From Bacteroidota bacterium (lineage in GTDB: Bacteria; Bacteroidota; Bacteroidia; Chitinophagales; Chitinophagaceae), in the NCBI GenBank assembly GCA_023387985.1, contig JAEWHC010000005.1:124001-188000 (forward strand): a stretch of DNA of 64,000 nt, read 5' to 3'. A program made the position numbers and the translations under genes. Below the pieces are notes generated by a model that did no database searches, was not told the DNA's origin, and saw only the letters and a program-made list of their open reading frames with translations. Numbering within the stretch: the first letter of the stretch is position 1; each line of letters begins with the position of its first letter. This document shows positions 8,895 through 16,330 of the stretch, in pieces.

Positions 8895-11039
8895 TTAATG
8901 GATAAATCTTTCAAAAAACTCCCAGGTCCTCAGCATCTGATCAACCCGTTGCCGTACATCGCCGCTGCGGGTAATTTCATGCGTGGCATTTGGATGTCGC
9001 ACATATTCTACAGGACGGTTTAAAACCTTCAGGCTTTTGTACATCATTTCGCTTTGCACAAAACCTGTGCGTCGGTCATTATCGCCATGAAAAATAATAT
9101 AGGGCGTAGTAATGTTCTGCACATAATTAATGGGTGATTCACGGTGCAGTATTGCCCTTGCTTCGGGATCCCAGGGGTAACCACCAAAATAGGATGGAAT
9201 GAGCCGCCAGGCATTCCCTTCCCCAAAGAAAGTGACGAGGTCATAAACCCCGCGTTGCGAGCAGGCTGCGGCAAAACGTTGATCGTGTGCAATGATATAC
9301 GCCACCAGATAGCCGGCATAAGAACCTCCGGTAGTCAACAGTTTGGATGTGTCGGCCCAGCCTTCGGCCACCGTTTTATCCAGGGCGTTCAGCACATCAC
9401 GCATAGGGCCTTTACCCCAGTCATTGATGTTGCCTCTGAGGAAGCTTTCACCATATCCCCCACTTCCCCGTGGATTGCTATAAACCACTCCATAACCTTT
9501 ACTGGCAAAATACTGAAACTCGTGCCACATACTGCTTTCCCCGGGCCCCCACATCGCCGATGGTCCACCGTGGATTTCCAGTAAAAGCGGATATTTTTTT
9601 GTGGAGTCAAAATCCACCGGCCGCATTACCCAGTAGTCCACCACCATCCCAAGCTCATTGGTAAAGCTGTGTTTTTCAGGAAATGATAGCTTCCGGTCAT
9701 TTACCCAATCATTTAGTTGTGTCAATTGTTTTTCATTTTTCTGATCCGGATCAGCATAAAAAAGTTCCGATGGATTATTTACAGCCGTCTTGGCATAGAG
9801 CATCACATTGTTCTTCAGGTCAAGACTGTAAATGCCTTCTTCTTCTTTTGAAAGCTTTTCCAGCTTTTTGCCGGAAATATGGTAACGGTGCAGCACAGTT
9901 CCCCCGTGTTGTTGCACAGTAAAGTAGAGGAACTTCTCATCCGGAGAAAATACGATGTTTGAAACATTCCGGTCAAGTTTTATTTCCGTGGCTTCAGTTT
10001 CCGGTGCATGAAATGGTTTAATGTAAAATTTTGAAACATTTACGGTAAGCGGTTTGGAGGTCGAATAGGTCATCCACTTGCCGGAAGGCGACAGTTGAGG
10101 GTTGGAATACGACAACTCATCCGAAGCGAGCAATCTCTGATGATTGCGGCCATTCCGGCTTACCAGGTGAATCTCACCGTATACGGCACGATCAGGATTA
10201 ATCGCAGAATCCATATTCACCGACATAAGAATGCTTTTTCCGTCGGGCGTGAAGTCAGCATTGTTGAAACGGTAAAACCCGGATGTTACCGGAACAGGTT
10301 CTTCGCCATCTTCAATATTTATGGTAAAAAACTGGTTGAAACTCATGACCGGGCTCAAGTCTGCCTCGGTCAAGAAATTCAGCCGGGTATAAACATTTGC
10401 TTTTTTATCTTTTTCATTCACCGCCAGGTATTTACGCACTTCCAGCATATTCCCATTGGGATCACTTTTTGCATCCGCATAAGCATTCAGGTCTTTATTT
10501 TCTAATCCGGGTTTTTCGAGTGGCCATGCAGGAATGTTTTTGCCGGCATTCAGCATAGAATCTTTTTGCATATCCGCGTAACTCAGTGAAGTGGCGAACA
10601 GCACACTTTTACTGTTGGCGCTCCATTTTGGAGCAAATGCACCATTGGGCACAAAGGTGAGTTGTCGTGCTTCTCCACCGCTGGTATTGAGGATGAAGAC
10701 CTGGTTTTTGCCACGGATGGCTCTCGTAAATGCAATGTGTTTTCCATTTGGACTAATAACAGCCTGAGAACTGTTTTCTTTTGTGGTCATTTTCAACGCT
10801 TTTTCCCCGCTTAACGGCCTGATCATCCATACTTGGGTTTCGTAGCGGTATTCATTTGCAGTTTCTGCCGGCACCACGGAAGTAATGGTAAAGGCGCCGG
10901 TTTTTCCATCGTCGCTCAAAGAAACATTCTGGACCTGCTGAATCTTTATCATATCGGTTACTTGAACCGGCGTTTTACCAACCTGGCCGTATCCGGCACT
11001 AAATCCAAACAGTAGCAGCAAGGAAAATATCTTTCTCAT
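8895..11039 (-). CDS. S9-family serine peptidase (prolyl oligopeptidase/acylaminoacyl-peptidase type), secreted
   Basis: About 714 residues from the ATG at 11039, chosen because MRKIFSLLLLFGFSAGYGQ is a clean Sec signal peptide; the frame stays open 60 bp further upstream. The N-terminal part (about 25-430) is a WD40-like seven-bladed propeller with repeats such as SPNGKHIAFT, SPSGKWMTYS and SPDEKFLYFT. The C-terminal alpha/beta hydrolase domain holds the triad: Ser573 in GGSYAGY, Asp655 in HGDNDRRTG and His687 in NATHEIT. The oxyanion region is LEIHGGPSAMWG. Such enzymes trim short peptides, and the propeller restricts access to the active site. Location is inferred to be periplasmic. The gene is divergent from the fasciclin gene and convergent with groEL. 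Confidence 0.93.
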   Translation of the reverse strand: MRKIFSLLLLFGFSAGYGQVGKTPVQVTDMIKIQQVQNVSLSDDGKTGAFTITSVVPAETANEYRYETQVWMIRPLSGEKALKMTTKENSSQAVISPNGKHIAFTRAIRGKNQVFILNTSGGEARQLTFVPNGAFAPKWSANSKSVLFATSLSYADMQKDSMLNAGKNIPAWPLEKPGLENKDLNAYADAKSDPNGNMLEVRKYLAVNEKDKKANVYTRLNFLTEADLSPVMSFNQFFTINIEDGEEPVPVTSGFYRFNNADFTPDGKSILMSVNMDSAINPDRAVYGEIHLVSRNGRNHQRLLASDELSYSNPQLSPSGKWMTYSTSKPLTVNVSKFYIKPFHAPETEATEIKLDRNVSNIVFSPDEKFLYFTVQQHGGTVLHRYHISGKKLEKLSKEEEGIYSLDLKNNVMLYAKTAVNNPSELFYADPDQKNEKQLTQLNDWVNDRKLSFPEKHSFTNELGMVVDYWVMRPVDFDSTKKYPLLLEIHGGPSAMWGPGESSMWHEFQYFASKGYGVVYSNPRGSGGYGESFLRGNINDWGKGPMRDVLNALDKTVAEGWADTSKLLTTGGSYAGYLVAYIIAHDQRFAAACSQRGVYDLVTFFGEGNAWRLIPSYFGGYPWDPEARAILHRESPINYVQNITTPYIIFHGDNDRRTGFVQSEMMYKSLKVLNRPVEYVRHPNATHEITRSGDVRQRVDQMLRTWEFFERFIH

Positions 11040-11213
11040 AAATGCACGTTGAAAACGAAAAATAATAATTGTGATTGAACAAAAAAAAATAAGACGCAAA
11101 AAGTATGTACCTCATCTCCTGAGCATATCAAATTAAAAGCTGGGGAGCGTTGCTTTTCTTGTAGAATCAAATCCTGACGCAATCAAATTTTCGCCTCGCA
11201 CAAGTGCTCCTGC

Positions 11214-11245
11214 GACATATTATTATATAAAATATGATATATGTC
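11214..11245. repeat. Wide AT-rich inverted repeat in the divergent S9 peptidase/fasciclin region
   Basis: Arms GACATAT (11214-11220) and ATATGTC (11239-11245) flank 18 bp of A/T-rich sequence. It could be a dimer-binding site or chance in AT-rich DNA. Confidence 0.3.
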
Positions 11246-11290
11246 AGTTAAGGACAGAAAATAACCGGTTTATTTTGTAATTTAAGGTGT

Positions 11291-11314
11291 AGAATATGAC
11301 CAAACGCATATTCT
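11291..11314. promoter_or_regulatory. Operator-like inverted repeat upstream of the fasciclin gene
   Basis: Perfect 8-nt arms AGAATATG and CATATTCT with an 8-nt spacer, ending 46 bp before the fasciclin ATG. The size suits a dimeric regulator, or a leader hairpin if transcription begins upstream. The regulator is unknown. Confidence 0.45.
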
Positions 11315-11360
11315 GAAACGGTTGTCCTTTTTATTTTGTGAGCTATATAAAATCCATTTT

Positions 11361-11924
11361 ATGAAACACAAAACTATTCTTTCCCTGCTTGTAGCAGGAG
11401 CATTGTTTGCCACTGCTTGCAACACTGCAGAACAGGAAACATCAACGGCACCTGCTTCAACAGCCAGTGCAAAGGTGGGCGGCCAAAGTGCGGTTCAGGA
11501 TGATGATTCCCAAAAAGACGTGGTAAAGGTTGCCGTGGGCAGCCCAGACCATACCACGCTTGTTAAAGCCATTCAGGGTGCAGGTTATGTTGATGCTTTG
11601 AGCAACGCCGGACCATTCACCGTTTTCGCTCCTACCAATGCGGCTTTTGACAAACTGCCTGCAGGTACCCTCGATGACCTGATGAAACCCGCAAACCAGA
11701 ATAAACTCCGCGACATCCTGGAATACCATGTTTCCCTTGGCGTTTACAATGTAGAATCCCTTACTGATGGCCGCAGCCTTGGTCAGGCAAATGGCCAGAA
11801 TGTCACCTTTGCAAAAAACGGTGAACAAACGACCATCAATGGTGCCAATATTGTAGCCAGCATACCGGCCAGCAATGGCGTTATTCACGTTATTGATGCA
11901 GTTTTGCTTCCCCCGGCTCAATAG
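11361..11924 (+). CDS. Fasciclin (FAS1)-domain lipoprotein
   Basis: 187 residues from the ATG at 11361. The start is chosen because MKHKTILSLLVAGALFATAC is a textbook lipoprotein signal with lipobox FATAC. A Ser/Thr/Ala-rich linker is followed by one FAS1 domain (about residues 50-185). FAS1 H1 and H2 boxes are visible: FTVFAPTNAAFDKLP and, at the end, NGVIHVIDAVLLP, with LRDILEYHVSLG between them. FAS1 domains mediate adhesion or binding of polymers at the cell surface. The protein is predicted to be anchored in an envelope membrane. The gene is monocistronic, with its own terminator and an inverted repeat in front. Confidence 0.93.
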   Translation: MKHKTILSLLVAGALFATACNTAEQETSTAPASTASAKVGGQSAVQDDDSQKDVVKVAVGSPDHTTLVKAIQGAGYVDALSNAGPFTVFAPTNAAFDKLPAGTLDDLMKPANQNKLRDILEYHVSLGVYNVESLTDGRSLGQANGQNVTFAKNGEQTTINGANIVASIPASNGVIHVIDAVLLPPAQ

Positions 11925-11977
11925 ATTCGACCTGAGAACAGGATTGATACAACCGAAACTTTGTTCCAATAAACCAT

Positions 11978-12005
11978 AAAACCGTCCACTTCCGGACGGT
12001 TTTAT
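11978..12005. terminator. Bidirectional terminator between fasciclin and truncated haemoglobin genes
   Basis: Perfect 10-bp stem AAAACCGTCC / GGACGGTTTT with loop ACTTCC. T-rich sequence follows on both strands, serving the plus-strand fasciclin gene and the minus-strand nos operon end. Confidence 0.88.
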
Positions 12006-12040
12006 TTATACGCCAACACCCATGAAATACCCCAGGGTTT

Positions 12041-12415
12041 TCAACGCATTCTCATGCTCATTGCTTTGGCCATGCTCAGCGCTCTTTGCTTGGCCAGGTC
12101 AGCTTTTGCGCCTTTAAAATGTTTATCAACTGTGGCATAAAAGATATCGAGCCAATGCTCAAAATGCTTTTTGTTCAGCTCATTCCGCGAACTGACACGG
12201 CGGTGGATCTCAAGCGGACTTCCGTCATAAACCCCGATATAAAAAAGGCTGTTTTCAAAGAAATCCACCATGCCCACCATGTGGCGCGCCCATGCTGCGT
12301 CATCAAAGTGATTAAAAAATGGACTCAGTATGTCATCTTTTTTTATCTGGAAATAAAAATCCTCCAGCAGCCGATCAATATCTTTCCTGTGCTGTATATC
12401 TTTTCGTTGAGCCAT
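12041..12415 (-). CDS. Group III truncated haemoglobin
   Basis: 124 residues from the ATG at 12415 (MAQRKDIQHRKDIDRLLEDFY). The upstream in-frame extension overlaps the end of nosY and is unlikely. It has the group III 2/2 globin layout: an early helix DRLLEDFYFQI; HFDDAAWARHMVGMVDFFENSLF with the B/C-E region aromatic residues; then the proximal-His segment NKKHFEHWLDIFYATVDKHF. The protein is cytosolic and binds haem, with O2 or NO as likely ligands. The start lies 23 bp after the nosY stop on the same strand with no terminator between, so it is probably the last gene of the nos operon. A role in NO protection during denitrifying growth is inference. Confidence 0.88.
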   Translation of the reverse strand: MAQRKDIQHRKDIDRLLEDFYFQIKKDDILSPFFNHFDDAAWARHMVGMVDFFENSLFYIGVYDGSPLEIHRRVSSRNELNKKHFEHWLDIFYATVDKHFKGAKADLAKQRALSMAKAMSMRMR

Positions 12416-12438
12416 AAAACAATTATTATAATAAATAA

Positions 12439-13206
12439 TTACAGGTCTTTCTTCAGGAATCTTCTGAAGGATAAAAATAAAGGCACGGAAATCCAAACCA
12501 ACAATAAACCAATCCCAATAATAAAGCCACTGTCCCCGCTGAAAAATTTTTGAAATACGGCACCGCTATAACTCATCATCGCGCTTACATCTGTGCGGAG
12601 CATCACCACAATACGGGTAATGTCCACCGGGTTCAGCGCTGTTAAAGCAACGCTTGTTTTTTCGAGAGGATAATCGGAAAACTGGAATAAAATGAGCAAT
12701 ACGATGGCGTCATAAATGGCAGTAAAAAAGAACCACCAGAGAATCGAAATCCCGATGCCCTTTGCTCTTTCCTGAACATATATACTTGTACAGACAGCCA
12801 GGGCTACGAATACCAGGGATAACAGCAAACAACAAATGAGCAACACCCACCCTACTGCAGAAACATTAAACAGGAGCAACGGAATGCCCAGCCCGAAAAG
12901 AAGTGCAAGACAGAGCGATATGCTTAGCCCGGCTACAATTCCACCAAGTAAGGTTCTCCTTTTAATGGGTTGTGCCGCAAGCATCTCAATAAATTCTGAA
13001 CTATTGTACATGTAGGCGCTGCTAAAAATGAGACAGATCAGCGGAAGCACGATCAACAAAACATTAAGAATGCTCAGTATGGCTTTGTTTCCCGCGTCGG
13101 TCATATACATCAAGCCCATGGTTACGCCAAACAAAAGCACAGCATAAAAAAGAATGGTTTTATTGCGAAGAATGTCAACCAGAATATATTTAATTATTTT
13201 CCTCAT
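12439..13206 (-). CDS. nosY: NosY, ABC transporter permease of the nitrous oxide reductase maturation system
   Basis: 255 residues with six hydrophobic segments, at about 17-37, 42-62, 88-110, 115-137, 148-172 and 226-246. This matches the ABC-2 type NosY permease of about 250-275 residues. The cytoplasmic segment EMLAAQPIKRRTLLGGI after the second helix is typical of the family. NosY pairs with the ATPase NosF and the periplasmic NosD to supply sulfur and copper-site components for the CuZ centre of NosZ. Its ATG overlaps the nosF stop by 4 bp (ATGA), showing translational coupling. Assignment comes from topology plus its place in the nosDFY block. Confidence 0.92.
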   Translation of the reverse strand: MRKIIKYILVDILRNKTILFYAVLLFGVTMGLMYMTDAGNKAILSILNVLLIVLPLICLIFSSAYMYNSSEFIEMLAAQPIKRRTLLGGIVAGLSISLCLALLFGLGIPLLLFNVSAVGWVLLICCLLLSLVFVALAVCTSIYVQERAKGIGISILWWFFFTAIYDAIVLLILFQFSDYPLEKTSVALTALNPVDITRIVVMLRTDVSAMMSYSGAVFQKFFSGDSGFIIGIGLLLVWISVPLFLSFRRFLKKDL

Positions 13207-13955
13207 TTTATCACCTGTTCATTTTGTTCTTTTCCGTTGCTATTTTCACCACCCGACATCATCCAATGGGCAATGGCTTTCGAAACTTTGGATTCTCCTG
13301 TCCGCTGCATCAGCTCCTCCAGGGTATGATAGAGACGTATGGTTCCTTCCTGCAGGTACACCACATCGCTGATGATTTCATCCAGGTCGCTCAAAATGTG
13401 GGAAGTGATCAACACCACTTTACCATTCCCTTTTTCTTTTTTGATCTTACTCTTTAATATCTCCACACTCAATGGATCGAGCCCGGCGGTTGGCTCGTCC
13501 AGGATAATGATCTGCGGGTTAAACAGGAAGGCCAAAGCCGCACTTGTTTTTTGCCGCATGCCACCACTCAGGGTTTTCATGGTTTTGTGTTCAAAGCTTC
13601 GCAGATCATAGGTATTGTAGAGTTCTTCATCCATGCTTTTGCCATCTTCCTTTCTGAGGTCTTTCATCAACTGGAAAAGGTGGCGAACCGTCATGTTTTC
13701 CGGGAACCGGCTGATTTGCGGCATATACCCGATTATCCTTCTGTAGCGTTCGTGGCCTCTTACGTTTTCACCATTTACAGTTAGCGTGCCGGAATCAGGG
13801 ATCACCATTCCCAGAATGGTTTTGATTATTGTGGTTTTTCCTGATCCGTTTGGTCCGATTAATGCCACACTTTGATTTCTTTCAAATGAAATCGTTATGT
13901 TGTCTAAAACTTGCTGTCGTCCGTATTTCTTGGATATATTTTTTATTTCAATCAT
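13203..13955 (-). CDS. nosF: NosF, ABC transporter ATP-binding protein
   Basis: 250 residues, a single ABC ATPase domain. Walker A is GPNGSGKTT (about residues 34-42), the signature is TLSGGMRQK (about 133-141), Walker B is IIILDEPTAGLD (about 152-163) and the switch His lies in LITSHILSD. The C-terminal ~30 residues extend past the fold and end in a polar tail. It energises NosY. It overlaps nosD by 8 bp upstream and nosY by 4 bp downstream, so these genes are tightly coupled. General NatA-like ATPases look similar, but the flanking nosD and nosY make NosF the firm call. Confidence 0.95.
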   Translation of the reverse strand: MIEIKNISKKYGRQQVLDNITISFERNQSVALIGPNGSGKTTIIKTILGMVIPDSGTLTVNGENVRGHERYRRIIGYMPQISRFPENMTVRHLFQLMKDLRKEDGKSMDEELYNTYDLRSFEHKTMKTLSGGMRQKTSAALAFLFNPQIIILDEPTAGLDPLSVEILKSKIKKEKGNGKVVLITSHILSDLDEIISDVVYLQEGTIRLYHTLEELMQRTGESKVSKAIAHWMMSGGENSNGKEQNEQVIK

Positions 13956-15195
13956 TCAAATTCCTTTTCAAATGTGGCTTTTCATCTACCAACAGTTCCG
14001 GGATAAGGGTCGGCATAATGCGTTCCACCCTGTCCAAAATATTGACCATAAAACTACGCATGAACATAACGGCGGGAGGATTTCTTTCAACGATCATACT
14101 GTATAAACTAACCGGGCGGTAGGGCACGTCTCCCACCCCGTTCCGGTCAAGATCATACCCTTCATAATTGTCCCAATAGTTGCGTTCAAACCGGTTGAGC
14201 GATACCTTGCCGTTTGTGGAAACATCGAAAGTATTGGCCAGGAAATCCGATTCAAATACCCTGACCTCCATACAATTGGCCATAATCTTCATGGCCCAGC
14301 CGTTGCTACGGAAAAGATTGCGTTCCATATTGAGTCCGGTTGATCCGTCAATATAAACACCGGTTGTATTGTTTAAAAACCGGTTTCCCGAAATGGTGCT
14401 CCGGCTGATCTCTTTAATCAACAGACCGTATGAAGCAGCGCCCCAGTTTTCATCAAACTGGTTTTCGATCATATCTACTTCTTTTGAATACATTACAGCA
14501 ACCCCCGCCCCATTGTCGGTAAAGCGGTTTCGGTAATAAACATTTGAATTGCTGAACATGAAATGCAGTCCATAGCGGAAATTCAGGTAACTGACATTGT
14601 TACGGATCATCGAGTTATTAACAAATTCAAAATAGATGCCATCACGGTGACCGACAATGGTATTTCCAAAAATCTGGATATTGTCTCCGCGCCAGCAATG
14701 TATGCCATTGCCACTCAACAGTTCGTTGGGTTTGTTGGAAACGAGACGGTTTCCCGAAACCACCGCATTGTAAACCCACTCCAGGTAAATGGCGAAGTGG
14801 GTATTGATTACCGTATTGTTGTGCAGTGTTACGCCGGTAACATTGCGAACTTTTATAGCGGCCAGTTCTTTTATGCTGCTGTATCCTGTATTTCTGAAGG
14901 TAATATTTTGAACGATTGTTCCGGATGCCTCAATGGTCAGGATTTCGTATTTACCTTCACCATCCAAAACCGGATTGCCCATGCCATGGATGGTCAGGGC
15001 CTTGTCCACCTGGATATTGCCTTCTTTGTACAATCCCGCAGTAATCACAACAGTGTCACCAACAGCGGCCATTTCAATTACAGGCTTAATTGCAGGATGA
15101 GGCGTGTTTTTGCCTACCAACCAAATTTTGCCCTGCACCTGAATGCAGGCAAAAACGAAAGCGGTTATGAGCAATACATGCCTTTTGATTTTCAT
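13948..15195 (-). CDS. nosD: NosD, periplasmic maturation protein of nitrous oxide reductase
   Basis: 415 residues. A signal peptide (MKIKRHVLLITAFVFACIQVQG) is followed by a right-handed parallel beta-helix made of PbH1/NosD repeats, about residues 60-340. Recurrent rungs include GNPVLDGEG, NNTVINTHFAIYLEW, GNRLVSN, GNTIVGHRDGIYFEFVNNS and FRYGLHFMFSNSN. The C-terminal NYWDNYEGYDLDRNGVGDVPYRP is a strongly conserved NosD segment. NosD works with NosFY in assembling the CuZ site of NosZ. It is separated from the upstream NosL fusion by one base. Length and motifs are normal for the family. Confidence 0.96.
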   Translation of the reverse strand: MKIKRHVLLITAFVFACIQVQGKIWLVGKNTPHPAIKPVIEMAAVGDTVVITAGLYKEGNIQVDKALTIHGMGNPVLDGEGKYEILTIEASGTIVQNITFRNTGYSSIKELAAIKVRNVTGVTLHNNTVINTHFAIYLEWVYNAVVSGNRLVSNKPNELLSGNGIHCWRGDNIQIFGNTIVGHRDGIYFEFVNNSMIRNNVSYLNFRYGLHFMFSNSNVYYRNRFTDNGAGVAVMYSKEVDMIENQFDENWGAASYGLLIKEISRSTISGNRFLNNTTGVYIDGSTGLNMERNLFRSNGWAMKIMANCMEVRVFESDFLANTFDVSTNGKVSLNRFERNYWDNYEGYDLDRNGVGDVPYRPVSLYSMIVERNPPAVMFMRSFMVNILDRVERIMPTLIPELLVDEKPHLKRNLND

Positions 15196-15196
15196 A

Positions 15197-16201
15197 CTAC
15201 TTTCTGGGGGTCCAGGTTTTTAATGTTGCCCCGGATTCGCCCGCCATTTTTTTGGCTACATCCTCATTTGAAAAGGCAGCTGTGTTGCTGCCCATCGGGC
15301 TGGAAAAGCTACCGCCTTCTGCATAAAAAGCCGCTTCAGATTTAATGAGCTTTCCAGGGTTAGCAAAGTCAACTACGTAAAAGCTTCCGCCCTTGGTGTC
15401 GTTAGACATGGCGAAGTTTTCTGCGCAGACCAGGTCATCAAAAATGAAGACTTTTCCTTTATCGGTCAGAAACTCAACCCCATATTTATTGTCCATCAGT
15501 TTCATTTTACAACTTGCGCAATCCACCTGTCCGAATTCAATTGGCCTTGGCCCGGGATTACACGAAACCAGGCTCATGGAGATCATCAGGGCAAAGCTTG
15601 CAGCTGCAATGGCTTTTTTAGATTTTTTTATTGCACGCCATTCAAGTATGACTGCAGCCAGCAACAATACTCCGGCGCCTATAAAGAAAAATCCTCCCGT
15701 ATCGGGGAACGACCAGGCTATAAAATTGGCCAGTACTTTAGAACCGATAAGAGGGGGCTGATAGGCCATGCCGGGAATCTGAATGGGTGCTGTCGGGTCC
15801 AGATTATGGCCATAATCATACTCCCATTTCCAGAAATCATACATCGCTGCAACGGCAAAAACCATAAACAGTCCAAAAGTGAGATAGAGAAACCATCTTC
15901 GGTTGATCAACCATACCATAATCCCCATAAATACAAAAAAACCAATGATATAAGGCAGCACTTTAAATTCTACAAAATCTTCCTCATGAATTGTTGCCAT
16001 GCCGATATAGTGATTCAAACCGTTGATGATTTCGACATCTCCCCCAAGCTTATTTGCGTAGATCTGCATAAATATGCCTTCCGGATATTGGGGAGCAATC
16101 AAATCAATTCGCCAGATGGGCAGGAAAAGAGATGCTATCAGTGCCAGACCGGCGATTAATCCGAGCAGCCTTGAAAGCGGTTGCAATTTTGTTGTTTTCA
16201 T
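15197..16201 (-). CDS. nosL: NosL copper chaperone fused to an N-terminal NosB-like membrane domain
   Basis: 334 residues in two parts. Residues 1-190 are a membrane protein with helices at about 11-29, 83-99, 103-121 and 170-188 and a large loop after the first helix. Residues 197-214 are a further hydrophobic stretch ending in LVSC (Cys214), which looks like an internal lipoprotein signal. Residues 215-334 are a NosL domain with the metal-site motif CASCKM (228-233), a FLTDKGKVFIFDDLVC strand pair and SFYVVDFANPGKLIKSEAAF. NosL delivers Cu(I) to NosZ. In clade II nos clusters a separate membrane protein, NosB, is usually encoded near nosL; I infer that this frame is a NosB-NosL fusion. A terminator-like hairpin separates it from nosZ. 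Confidence 0.85.
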   Translation of the reverse strand: MKTTKLQPLSRLLGLIAGLALIASLFLPIWRIDLIAPQYPEGIFMQIYANKLGGDVEIINGLNHYIGMATIHEEDFVEFKVLPYIIGFFVFMGIMVWLINRRWFLYLTFGLFMVFAVAAMYDFWKWEYDYGHNLDPTAPIQIPGMAYQPPLIGSKVLANFIAWSFPDTGGFFFIGAGVLLLAAVILEWRAIKKSKKAIAAASFALMISMSLVSCNPGPRPIEFGQVDCASCKMKLMDNKYGVEFLTDKGKVFIFDDLVCAENFAMSNDTKGGSFYVVDFANPGKLIKSEAAFYAEGGSFSSPMGSNTAAFSNEDVAKKMAGESGATLKTWTPRK

Positions 16202-16224
16202 TTTCTTTGGTTTTAAGAAATAAA

Positions 16225-16245
16225 GCCGGCAGCATAACTACCGGC
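16225..16245 (-). terminator. Attenuator-like hairpin between nosZ and nosL
   Basis: On the minus strand, the 8-bp stem GCCGGTAG / CTGCCGGC (one G-U) with loop TTATG is followed by TTTATTTCTT. It would let part of the transcription stop after nosZ, giving more nosZ than maturation-gene mRNA. Confidence 0.6.
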
Positions 16246-16330
16246 CTTACTTCTCATTTATAGACTTCTAAATTCAACGGTCTTGTCAGGCTACAGTTAT
16301 ATGCATGGAAAACATATACCTGCGATTTTA

